A stretch of DNA of 64,000 bases from assembly GCA_964623055.1 (NCBI GenBank), contig CAZURK010000011.1:45731-109730 (forward strand). Direction: 5' to 3'. The stretch comes from JADHUC01 sp964623055 (GTDB lineage: Bacteria > Planctomycetota > Planctomycetia > Pirellulales > Pirellulaceae). The position numbers and the translations under genes are program-made. Shown piece by piece: positions 37,294 through 45,616 of the stretch (position 1 is the first letter of the stretch; every line of letters starts with the position of its first letter). The notes beneath the pieces are model-generated. The model was not told the origin of the DNA. It made no database searches and saw nothing but the letters and a program-made list of their open reading frames with translations.

Positions 37294-37451
37294 TTGACTT
37301 TGGGCCGATCATCCAGTATCCAATCCAGGCACACTGGATACCACGATCAGGACTGATTGCGATGAGAACGAATGATCGGCAAGTAGATTACAGCGATGCA
37401 CAGATGAGATGAAGCGCTGACGCTTCGCTCCGTCCGAGGGAGAGAGTAGGA

Positions 37452-40400
37452 GTGAGCTGGAAAGACGCAATTGTGCTCATGGTGCTGCTTGGCGGCGCGC
37501 TTTGTCCGCGCATCGGCGCTCAAGAGACGCTGGCAACGAACTTCGCGCCCTTGGACACTTCACAATGGGTGTTGGCTGGCGCCGATGTGCACGTCCGCGA
37601 CGGCAAGCTTGTCATCGCCAGCGGGAAAGGGAACCAATACCTCACAACCCGCAAGCGTTTCTTGTATGCCACGCTGGAGATGTCGGTGCGCTTTGGCGAA
37701 CTGAGCCGGGACAGCACGGCGTTTTACTATCTGGGCTTCCAGAGCCTGACGCCCTGGGCCGACAGCCTTTGCTGGCTCATGGTGCAGGACACCGTTGTGG
37801 CCGCGATAGTCAAAAAAGGCGGTCAGAAGGCGTTCCGCAAGCCGGTCGGCTACGTAAAGGAAAACCGGGACTACACGATCAAGCTGGAATGGCGTCCGAC
37901 CGGCGTCAAAGCTTGGTTGGACGATCGACCGGTGCTCAGCACGGACGACCTGAAGATTGGCCTGCCCTCAGCCAGCACAGCCGGCGACGTCATCCCCAAC
38001 ATCCCGCTTCCATTGTTCCTCGGCGCGTACAGCACCGCCCCCGACCGAACCGCACCTAAATTGCAGATCAATTCGGTACGCATCGAGTATGAGCCTGTCC
38101 GTGGCGAAAGGATGCATGTACCGACGGAAAAGGAGAAAGCGTTGCTGTCACGGTCGATGCGGTGGGACATAGGGGACGGTGCGGAAGTCGCGATGGGGAA
38201 GGGCCTGCTTCGCTTCGAAACCCCGAGCGCCACTTGCGAGTTGCGGCTGAGGGACGGCCTCACGTGGGGGCGGCTCTTGCACAAGAGTTCCGATACCGAT
38301 CTTTTGTACAAGGAAGACAATAGTCCTGTCTTCGCGGTGCTTGACGGTCCAAACCTGCTCGATTCCACCACCTTTACCCTGGAGTCGATTCGTCCTGCCG
38401 ACGGCAAAGCGGGCCCAGTTGAGCTGGAATTCGTCAATCACGACGAGAAGCTTGTCGCCGTGCTCTCCCTGTCAACTTCGCATGCGGGCGCTTTTAGCGT
38501 TGGGCTCAGTGTCCGTAACGTAGGCGATCAACCTCGGCTCTTGCAGGCAGCGTTCCCACTGTTAGGGCGAATCTGCATCGGAGATGATCCTGAGGAGAAC
38601 CGCTACTTCTACCCGTGGCGAACCGGCATCGAAGGCAAAGCCGATTGCTCGCTGATGACGGAGTACGGCGGGCTTGCATGGATGCAGGTCATCGCCGCAT
38701 ACAGCCCGGTTCGCGGTTGCGGAGTCTACGTCTATCCGGAAGACAGCAGTGGACTGCCCAAGGGGCTGGTGCTGAAGAAAGAGTCCGGCTCGAAGGACGA
38801 TTACGTCCGGTTCAGCGAGGTGACACTTCCGTTGGAGTCGCCGCAACGCGAACTGCTCGAACTCGATGAGGGCATCGGTCTGGGTTACTATTACCTCAGA
38901 CGGACGCTTGGGCCGGGGGAAACCTTGACATGCCCCGCCACTGTGCTGCACGTGTACGAGGGCACTTGGCGCGAACCGCTTCGCGACTACGCCCAATGGG
39001 CACACACGTGGTACCGGCACGTCCCGACGCCGCAGTGGTTCAAGGACTGCTACACCTTCATTCCGGTCCACGCGCCTGGCTTCTATTCCAAGGAGAAGCA
39101 GAAATACATCGCCTCCGAGAACCTCGAAGGCGGCGAACACATTCAACAGTGGGCCTACTGGGAAGACCACGTGGAGATCCCGCGCGAGAAGCTGGAGTTC
39201 CCGCTCCAGGGCATGCAGGCGGGAGATTTCGAGTACCACAACGCGCGTGGCGGGCTGAAGGCGTTCCGCGAAGAGATCCAGCGCATTCAGCAGAAAGACA
39301 CACGGCACTCGGTGTATATCGACCACCGGTTCTGTTGGCGCGAAACGAAGACGGCGAAACGGCACTGCCCCGCTTGGGCGGCAATGTACAAGCCTGGCGA
39401 CTACGCCTACTACGCCAAGCCTGGCGACCGGTGGGTGATGCCGTTTTACGAGAAGACCGAATGGGCTGGCTACGTCGCCGACGTGTGCGCACGCCTGGTC
39501 CGCGACACGGGTATGGATTGCATCTACCTCGACGAACTGGGCATCGCCTTCCCGGACTACAACCCGGAGAAAAGCCCCTTGCGCGAAGACGGTTCGCCCG
39601 TATCGACGCGGCTCCTTGCGGAATGTGTGACCAAGGTGCGCGACGCCATGGTCAAGGAGAAACCCGATGCCGCCCTCATGTTCGAGCATGCCGGCAGCGA
39701 TTGGCTCAGTCAGTTCGTCGACGGCTCGTGGGCACAGACCTTCTACTCCGTCGGGTTTGGTTTTTCGGAGAAGCACTATGACGAGAACAGCCTGCTCTAT
39801 TTCCGGTTCTGCTTTCCTGAGTTCAAACTTGCGGAATGGGGCGAGTCCGAGGACGGTCCGCGTCGCTGCCTTTTCAACGGCGTCGGGATCGACTGGAACA
39901 ACTGCAACCAAGCCTGGAACAAGGAGCGACGCCGGTACAACATCCGTGCCGGGCAGGTCTTCCGCGAATGTGGCGACGCATTTGCGACGCCAAAGCTGGA
40001 ACCATTAGTACCGACGTTGGCACCAAATGTGCTGGCGAACGCCTTTCCCATCGAGACCAAGGCGGTCTACACACTGTACAACAAGGGCGCCAATCTCGTC
40101 GGAGGCCCCGTCATCGATGTGCCGGCCCGCGATGGCTGCCACTACGTCGAGTTGGTCCATGACGAGCCCGTGGCTCACGCGGACGCGCCGAACGGCCGAC
40201 ACCGATTGACTCTACGTCTTCCAGCGAACGATGTGGTCTGTGTGGCCCAGTTTCCGCAACGCATCGAAGCTCATCGGCAGGGCGACAGGGTGCAGGTTAG
40301 CGTTCCGGCGCTGCGTGCCAACGAACGGCTGCTGGCGTTTCTCCGACTCGATGATAGCCACCTGCACAAACATCAAGGACACGAGATCAAGCTCACAGAC

Positions 40401-40505
40401 GGCAAAGGCACGTTCAGTGTTCGTGACACGTTCGGTCGGACCGGCAAACTGATTCTGAAGCTGTTTCACGGATACCACCTCGCAGACGAATCGGTCCTCC
40501 TTTAA
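37452..40505 (+). CDS. exported DUF6259-like TIM-barrel hydrolase
   Basis: A 1017-residue protein starting at GTG 37452 with a signal peptide ending RIGAQ. Residues 25-215 are a LamG/jelly-roll-like module (FYYLGFQSLTPWADSLCWLM, IKLEWRPTGVKAWLDDRPVL). Residues about 235-520 are a beta-sandwich of the type preceding GH101/GH31-like barrels. Residues about 530-880 are a TIM barrel with HSVYIDHRFCWRE, MDCIYLDELG (D694/E695, candidate nucleophile region) and ALMFEHAGSDW. The C-terminus is an all-beta domain. It resembles DUF6259 glycosidase-like proteins; substrate unknown. It is the first intact gene after the degraded zone. Confidence 0.72.
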   Translation: MSWKDAIVLMVLLGGALCPRIGAQETLATNFAPLDTSQWVLAGADVHVRDGKLVIASGKGNQYLTTRKRFLYATLEMSVRFGELSRDSTAFYYLGFQSLTPWADSLCWLMVQDTVVAAIVKKGGQKAFRKPVGYVKENRDYTIKLEWRPTGVKAWLDDRPVLSTDDLKIGLPSASTAGDVIPNIPLPLFLGAYSTAPDRTAPKLQINSVRIEYEPVRGERMHVPTEKEKALLSRSMRWDIGDGAEVAMGKGLLRFETPSATCELRLRDGLTWGRLLHKSSDTDLLYKEDNSPVFAVLDGPNLLDSTTFTLESIRPADGKAGPVELEFVNHDEKLVAVLSLSTSHAGAFSVGLSVRNVGDQPRLLQAAFPLLGRICIGDDPEENRYFYPWRTGIEGKADCSLMTEYGGLAWMQVIAAYSPVRGCGVYVYPEDSSGLPKGLVLKKESGSKDDYVRFSEVTLPLESPQRELLELDEGIGLGYYYLRRTLGPGETLTCPATVLHVYEGTWREPLRDYAQWAHTWYRHVPTPQWFKDCYTFIPVHAPGFYSKEKQKYIASENLEGGEHIQQWAYWEDHVEIPREKLEFPLQGMQAGDFEYHNARGGLKAFREEIQRIQQKDTRHSVYIDHRFCWRETKTAKRHCPAWAAMYKPGDYAYYAKPGDRWVMPFYEKTEWAGYVADVCARLVRDTGMDCIYLDELGIAFPDYNPEKSPLREDGSPVSTRLLAECVTKVRDAMVKEKPDAALMFEHAGSDWLSQFVDGSWAQTFYSVGFGFSEKHYDENSLLYFRFCFPEFKLAEWGESEDGPRRCLFNGVGIDWNNCNQAWNKERRRYNIRAGQVFRECGDAFATPKLEPLVPTLAPNVLANAFPIETKAVYTLYNKGANLVGGPVIDVPARDGCHYVELVHDEPVAHADAPNGRHRLTLRLPANDVVCVAQFPQRIEAHRQGDRVQVSVPALRANERLLAFLRLDDSHLHKHQGHEIKLTDGKGTFSVRDTFGRTGKLILKLFHGYHLADESVLL

Positions 40506-40686
40506 CGCCAGCACCCGCTGCAATCGGGGTTGGCTGGGCATTTCGGAAGGGAGATGGAAGTCAAGCGACCGTTGCTCGGCCTGCTAGACGCCACCGATGG
40601 AAAACTTGATAACTCAGCGGCAGCGGGGGATAATTCCGTCAATCCGCGTTAGATCGCGAGGCCGTCTGGGAATGCCAGGGATAAAA

Positions 40687-41571
40687 ATGCATCACGCTTC
40701 GATTCTACTAGCTACGGTCTTAACAACGTTTTCCTTTGGTGCAGATGACTATGACCATGCCATTAGCGTCTTTTTCGAGGAACCATACCCCGACAACACT
40801 GCAATCATGGTTCTGCGCAGTGACCAAGAACGGGCAGTACGTTTCTTCCTCAGGCAACTCGACATTCACAACCGCAACGACCTTTCCGTTGGTGAATCGA
40901 TTTCGACAAAACTGTCCGCACTTGTCGTTGGCAGCAAAGCGTTCCATGTCCTGCCCATGAAATGGAACGACAAGGCAACTCAACAACTGAAGTCTGGCCT
41001 CGTCAAGAACCTCAGAGACCGTTCGCTAACCTTGCGGGCAGTCTCTTGTTTGTACCTGCGGGGCCTCGACTTCGACCTTGCAGATTCCACGGAGGACTTG
41101 ATTGCGGAAACCGCCCGAAGCGCCATCGAGAGCAAGGATGAGGACCTCCGCACTGTCGGCTACATTGTTGCGGGAGGTACCGGTCACCGTCTTGTGCCAT
41201 ACCTCGCCGGATTGCTGAGGAAGGCCAAGACGCTATCGGAGTTGGAGAGACAGGAACTGTACTTCTGCCTTAAGGATATTGGTCCCGCTGCCAGAAGCAC
41301 ACTTCCGCTCCTGCAGGCTAGGAAGGCTGCTGAGAAGCGTCCTCAGTTGATCGAGGCAGTGAACGGTGCGATCGCGGCCATCTCTAATGCATCCCGACAA
41401 GGACATAAAGAACAGAAGAACAGGGAGAACCAAAAGACGGCTCGGCCTCGACCACGAGAAACTGCCGAATCAAAGGATGCAGGCGAGCGGGGTTGCGGGT
41501 TCTCAAATGGAAGACGATCTTCCGCCCGCCGGATCCGTGACGTTCGGCGACTTATGGGAGAGGTGGCATGA
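40687..41571 (+). CDS. exported helical (HEAT-like) hypothetical protein
   Basis: The ATG at 40687 follows CCAGGGATAAAA and gives a signal peptide (MHHASILLATVLTTFSFG) and a 294-residue protein; the frame is open upstream to 40597. The mature part is helical with repeat-like segments (LRAVSCLYLRGLDFDLADST, EDLRTVGYIVAGGTGHRLVP, LYFCLKDIGPAARSTLPLLQ) reminiscent of HEAT repeats. The last ~50 residues are rich in R, K, E and N and resemble out-of-frame text, so the natural end may have been earlier. Its TGA overlaps the ATG of the next gene (ATGA at 41568), implying translational coupling. Confidence 0.6.
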   Translation: MHHASILLATVLTTFSFGADDYDHAISVFFEEPYPDNTAIMVLRSDQERAVRFFLRQLDIHNRNDLSVGESISTKLSALVVGSKAFHVLPMKWNDKATQQLKSGLVKNLRDRSLTLRAVSCLYLRGLDFDLADSTEDLIAETARSAIESKDEDLRTVGYIVAGGTGHRLVPYLAGLLRKAKTLSELERQELYFCLKDIGPAARSTLPLLQARKAAEKRPQLIEAVNGAIAAISNASRQGHKEQKNRENQKTARPRPRETAESKDAGERGCGFSNGRRSSARRIRDVRRLMGEVA

Positions 41572-42419
41572 AACTCTCATGGATCGCCGCCGCGGCGTCT
41601 GGAGTGTTCCTCAGCTTGTTGCTTGGCTCGGGCTCGATGGCAGAGGAACTTGGCCCGGGGGTCTACTTCGGTTACTTCAATGTAGATCGATGGGGACAGA
41701 AAGTGTTCCATGCCGGCCCTCACCATCTATTTGTATCTGAAGACGTGGCGGCACAACTCAAGACGCACGTTGGTAAGCCGTTGAAACTGGACGTGAAAGA
41801 CGTGTATCAGCCTCGGAACCCGGGAGGAGGCATCATTCAGAAGGTATCCGACGTTTCGACAACGAAATCCAGTGGCCTCGTTCTTGACGCGGAAACCGAT
41901 TCGCACAAGGTCGAACGTGGGAAGGGTACTCCGGTGCGCCTTGCTGTCCGCAATGGCTCAAGCGAAGAAATTACCCTCCACCCGCGTAGTCTTGCGTATG
42001 TCGTCGTTACGAGAGCGCCCTTTCCGAACGCCGCAATCGGTTACAAGGATCCAGATGGGCGTGCGTATTGGTATTACCAGACCTCCATGCGCTCGCAGGG
42101 GCAGGGACGTCCTATGTTGCGTTCCGCGTGTCGCCAAGTGCTACTGTCATGGACTCCGCAAGAGTACGCAGAAAACGGAGAAGGGGTCCGCGTTGGTGAT
42201 AGGACACCAACTCACCATGCCCCGGGAGTCTACTATCCGTTGCACATGAAGCCGGGTGGCAGGTTCGAGACCACTGTGATTGTTGGACGCGAATTGTTAC
42301 CGCGTGAGTACGAGGTCTTCTTCTACCAACCCTCTGGCAATCTCTCAACCGAGGTTGGCGCGATATCAAAACGTCTTCCATTTGATGTGGTTGATGTAGA
42401 TTCCGAGGATGTCGAATAG
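41568..42419 (+). CDS. exported hypothetical protein
   Basis: A 283-residue protein with a clear signal peptide (MKLSWIAAAASGVFLSLLLG ending SMAEE). The mature protein is beta-rich (GPGVYFGYFNVDRWGQKVFH, PVRLAVRNGSSEEITLHPRS, GGRFETTVIVGRELLPREYE) and may adopt an Ig-like fold. No family is recognised. It is coupled to the helical protein before it through an ATGA overlap, so the two are probably made together. It is followed by a large nested palindrome. Confidence 0.62.
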   Translation: MKLSWIAAAASGVFLSLLLGSGSMAEELGPGVYFGYFNVDRWGQKVFHAGPHHLFVSEDVAAQLKTHVGKPLKLDVKDVYQPRNPGGGIIQKVSDVSTTKSSGLVLDAETDSHKVERGKGTPVRLAVRNGSSEEITLHPRSLAYVVVTRAPFPNAAIGYKDPDGRAYWYYQTSMRSQGQGRPMLRSACRQVLLSWTPQEYAENGEGVRVGDRTPTHHAPGVYYPLHMKPGGRFETTVIVGRELLPREYEVFFYQPSGNLSTEVGAISKRLPFDVVDVDSEDVE

Positions 42420-42539
42420 GAGGCCGGAGCCGACGGCCAGCGCCATGGCTTGGCCTTGAGGTCTCGCTGAAGTCCCGTGACGTTTGATTCTTCACGGGAT
42501 TTCGGGGAACTCGCATCCCCTTGACCTGAAAGGCCGTGA

Positions 42540-42693
42540 CTCGAAAGCCCAGCGGTGCAAGCCCTGGTGTGGAGCGTAACGAAGTTATGTTTCCGAGGCC
42601 CAACGGGCCGTTACTCCGAGTCACGGCCCGTTGGGCCTTGGTATCCTTGATTGCCACTCGACATCCCAGGGCTTGCACCGCTGGGCTTTCGAG
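42540..42693. repeat. nested intergenic palindrome
   Basis: The outer arms (42540-42567 and 42666-42693) are 28 bases each and perfectly complementary, beginning CTCGAAAGCCCAGCGG. The inner arms (42596-42611 and 42623-42638) are 16 bases each, perfectly complementary, around an 11-base loop. It lies between convergent genes (ends at 42419 and 42739) and could terminate transcription from both sides. It may also be a mobile repetitive element: the outer and inner palindromes look like two separate elements, one inserted in the other. Confidence 0.85.
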
Positions 42694-42738
42694 TTGGTGT
42701 CCTTCGGGCCTCCCGGAATTCCGCGAAAAACCTGAAGT

Positions 42739-45204
42739 TCAATCCTGAGCGTTCGGTCGTCGCTCGACATGGATGACATTTGCGCGGGCGTAGCCCGACT
42801 CGATGAACGATCGCTCGTAGAAGCAGGTGTAGCCGTATGCGGTGTTGACGATCAGGTCCGTGTCGCCGTCGGCGTTGAAGTCGGCCACAACCAATGGGGC
42901 GCCGGCGCCATAGGGGGCGCTCGGGAGATCCAGTTTCGTAGCCGGATCGAACGGGCTGCCATCTGTCACGTCGCCACGATTCAGGAAAACGACAACATCG
43001 TCCGCGCTCGAGCCCGCAACAACGTCCAAACGCCCGTCGCCGTTCCAGTCGGCTGCGTACGGGACACATCGGATGCGCAGCTTGCCGATCTGCAACGGCT
43101 TGTCGAATCGCGGTACGTCACGATCGGGCTGGCGGCGCTCTTCCGAGTGTGCCGCCGGATTTGTCTGACGAAAGTAGCGGACGATGCCAAAGGTATCGGC
43201 CACGACCAGGTCGTTTCGGCCGTCGTCGTCAAAGTCCCCAACCGTGTATGTCGCACGTGCGCCCTGGAGTGCGTTGAATCCGGTACGGTTCAGGCCAACA
43301 CGGACCGGCTGACCGTCAACGAGTGTCAGACGGATTCCAGTCGTGTCGGAATCCGGCTCCTCGCGAGTACCCTGATTACGATGCCACCAGACGTGACCGC
43401 CGTGGTCGGCGTCCATCAGGTCCAGCCGGCCATCGGCGTCCAAATCGAACATGCGCTGGAACCGCCAGTCGTCACCGATGCCAGACAGGTGCGAAATCGT
43501 CTGCCCGGGCTTCAGCAGCGAAAATGGGCTGCGGAAGATCCCCGGGCTGCCGCGGCCGGTGTTTGTGTAGACTCGCGTTCCATTCAATGCGTCCGGTAGT
43601 CCGTCGCCGTTCCAGTCGAGCAGTTGGGCGACCGGCAACGCAGCACTTCCCCAGCAACTGGGCAGCGGATTCGCATGAGCCTCGTAACGTGGTGAATCTC
43701 GCTCACCGATGTTACGGAACAGGTAGATCTGCTTGCCTGCGCTAACGACCAGATCCAACAGTCCGTCGCCGCTCCAGTCAATCAGCCGCGGAGTCCCCAA
43801 TGCTGCCACGGGGAATGAGCCGGTTCGTGGAAACTCCACCCGACGCAGTTGCGGTTGCGACCGTGAACCATCGTTCGTGAACCAATGCAGGAATTTTTCG
43901 CTGGATGCCGAATCGCCGCCACGCGCAGTGACCGGCATGCAGCCGCTGATCAGGTCCAAGTCGCCATCGCTATCCAGATCCGCAAGTGTCGGCGCTGCGC
44001 ACCAACCGACATCCAAAGGCGCTCCGCCGGCCTCGATGGGCCCAGTGTCTCGCAGTTGGGGCGTCTTGCCCGGCCCGGCCGTGTTCTCGAACAGGAAGAT
44101 CCGACCGGTAACGTAACCACCGGCCAGCAAGTCACGGTCGCCGTCGGCATCCCAGTCCGCGGTCTCGACCACAGGGTAGTAGTCTCGTGTGAAGACTCCC
44201 TTTGGCGACTCAGGGACCGGCCCAATCGGGAGTGTCAGCAGCGTGCCGTCGGCCGTGCAAATTGGGCCGGCATATTCCAGCATCGGTTCTCCCGGTCGGC
44301 CGCGGTTCCGATACAGCAGCAGCCGATTCCATTCCGCTCCGACCAGCAGATCGAACAATCCGTCGCCGTCCCAATCCACAACATGCGGGGCCGCCGACCA
44401 GCCAACATCCAACGGACGCCCGTCGCTCGTACGCACCAGCTTCGAAAACGGGAATCGCGGTTGGCCAATGCGACCTCGATTGGGGTACCACACCATTCCG
44501 CCCCGACCGCAGCCCACGACCAGGTCAAACAATCCGTCATTGTCCCAGTCGACGACGTCGAGCCGGGAATGGATCAGGCCGGTCGTCGAAGGGCCCTCAG
44601 GAGTGCACCGCTGCAGCCCGTCGCCCAGGAACCCTCGCGGCGGAGGTGCCTCTGGTTCAGCGTCTTCCGGAAGCAGGTCGAAGTAGATCGCGTAGCGGAC
44701 AGGTCGCTCGTCGACCTGATGTACAAACGCCAGGTGACCCGATTTCCAGTCTCCGATGCAGTCGTAGAAGTAACCGAACCGGGTCCGTGTTTCGTATCTC
44801 GGCTGGTCCTGCGTCTGGTCGATCGCCCGAACGACTTCTGGAAACTCGTATCCAATAGCATCATCATACCAGCGCCACGGGGCATCCCAGCGACTGCGGC
44901 CATATGCAAATGGTGCAGATTCCAGCGGCTTGCCCGTCCGCGTGTCGTGGCGTATTACCTGCACGGTTGTCAAATCCGGCAAGCGATTTGGGGCGATGTC
45001 GTCAAGCAGTTCCAGGAAATCAACGACGACTTCCGCCGGCTGCAGATTTCCCGTTCGCTCACCCGTCTGCCGGGAAATATCGACAACCACACGCAGTTGG
45101 CCGTCACCGGACCATTCCAGAGCGGAACTCCCATCGTGGTCGTCGGCCGCTCGCAACGAGCCGCCCAGCCAGATCGCGAGGATCAGCGTCAACCAGTCCT
45201 TCAT
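42739..45204 (-). CDS. exported FG-GAP/VCBS repeat protein
   Basis: The start at 45204 has GGAGG 8 bases upstream and a signal peptide (MKDWLTLILAIWLGGSLRAA), giving 821 residues. From residue about 200 on it contains many FG-GAP/VCBS-type repeats with calcium-binding D-x-D-x-D-G-x-x-D loops (VVDWDNDGLFDLVVGCGRGG, DWDGDGLFDLLVGAEWN, DLDSDGDLDLISGC, DWSGDGLLDLVVSAG, DFNADGDTDLIVNTAYG). These fold into an integrin-like beta-propeller. Such proteins are typically surface-exposed adhesion or sugar-binding proteins. The N-terminal 200 residues are not recognised. Confidence 0.85.
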   Translation of the reverse strand: MKDWLTLILAIWLGGSLRAADDHDGSSALEWSGDGQLRVVVDISRQTGERTGNLQPAEVVVDFLELLDDIAPNRLPDLTTVQVIRHDTRTGKPLESAPFAYGRSRWDAPWRWYDDAIGYEFPEVVRAIDQTQDQPRYETRTRFGYFYDCIGDWKSGHLAFVHQVDERPVRYAIYFDLLPEDAEPEAPPPRGFLGDGLQRCTPEGPSTTGLIHSRLDVVDWDNDGLFDLVVGCGRGGMVWYPNRGRIGQPRFPFSKLVRTSDGRPLDVGWSAAPHVVDWDGDGLFDLLVGAEWNRLLLYRNRGRPGEPMLEYAGPICTADGTLLTLPIGPVPESPKGVFTRDYYPVVETADWDADGDRDLLAGGYVTGRIFLFENTAGPGKTPQLRDTGPIEAGGAPLDVGWCAAPTLADLDSDGDLDLISGCMPVTARGGDSASSEKFLHWFTNDGSRSQPQLRRVEFPRTGSFPVAALGTPRLIDWSGDGLLDLVVSAGKQIYLFRNIGERDSPRYEAHANPLPSCWGSAALPVAQLLDWNGDGLPDALNGTRVYTNTGRGSPGIFRSPFSLLKPGQTISHLSGIGDDWRFQRMFDLDADGRLDLMDADHGGHVWWHRNQGTREEPDSDTTGIRLTLVDGQPVRVGLNRTGFNALQGARATYTVGDFDDDGRNDLVVADTFGIVRYFRQTNPAAHSEERRQPDRDVPRFDKPLQIGKLRIRCVPYAADWNGDGRLDVVAGSSADDVVVFLNRGDVTDGSPFDPATKLDLPSAPYGAGAPLVVADFNADGDTDLIVNTAYGYTCFYERSFIESGYARANVIHVERRPNAQD

Positions 45205-45252
45205 CTGTTTGCCTCCGGTAGGATCCACCCAGAACGCGATTCTGCAGAGCAA

Positions 45253-45616
45253 TCCGCATGATTATAGTGCCGCCCGCTTGTGATATCCACGTTTAGGATC
45301 GTCGCCCAGCAATTCGCTTTACGAGTGCAGATGTTGCAGGCCTCGCAGGACGGGTATAATCCGTTGTCGACGACTTCGCGACGCCCGAAACGGTCGAATT
45401 TCCCAGCTAAGGAACGTGGGAAGAACAACTTGAGCAAACGCCGCGGTAGCTCGCTCGCCAGAGCGTGGGAAACCTAACCGGAGCCCCCGGTCTGGCGACC
45501 GTAGCTACGTGTGAAATACGAATGTTGGCGATGCCGCATCCCCAACGGTCCCGTGATCCATGCAAGAACTGAAGAAACAGGGTGTGCACGATTGTTGAAC
45601 GAGGAGGCGATCAACC
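45253..45616. other. divergent intergenic region
   Basis: About 360 bases between the divergent FG-GAP gene (minus) and the second methyltransferase-like/PQQ gene (plus). It contains the palindrome at 45447-45509. Both promoters must lie here but no convincing consensus is visible. No coding remnant was identified. Confidence 0.5.
45447..45509. repeat. intergenic palindrome (GTAGCT...TCGCCAGA family)
   Basis: An imperfect inverted repeat: the left arm starts GTAGCTCGCTCGCCAGAGC and the right arm ends CTGGCGACCGTAGCTAC, with a one-base offset. The same type of element, with the shared core TCGCCAGA, occurs at 48889-48954, so both flank the second methyltransferase-like/PQQ gene. Confidence 0.7.

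Noticed and set aside
38562..39911. 449-codon minus-strand frame opposite the DUF6259-like gene
   Set aside because: Shadow of a 1017-residue exported protein with barrel motifs.
43885..45261. 458-codon plus-strand frame opposite the FG-GAP gene
   Set aside because: The minus strand has many calcium-loop repeats; the plus frame is an antisense reading of them.
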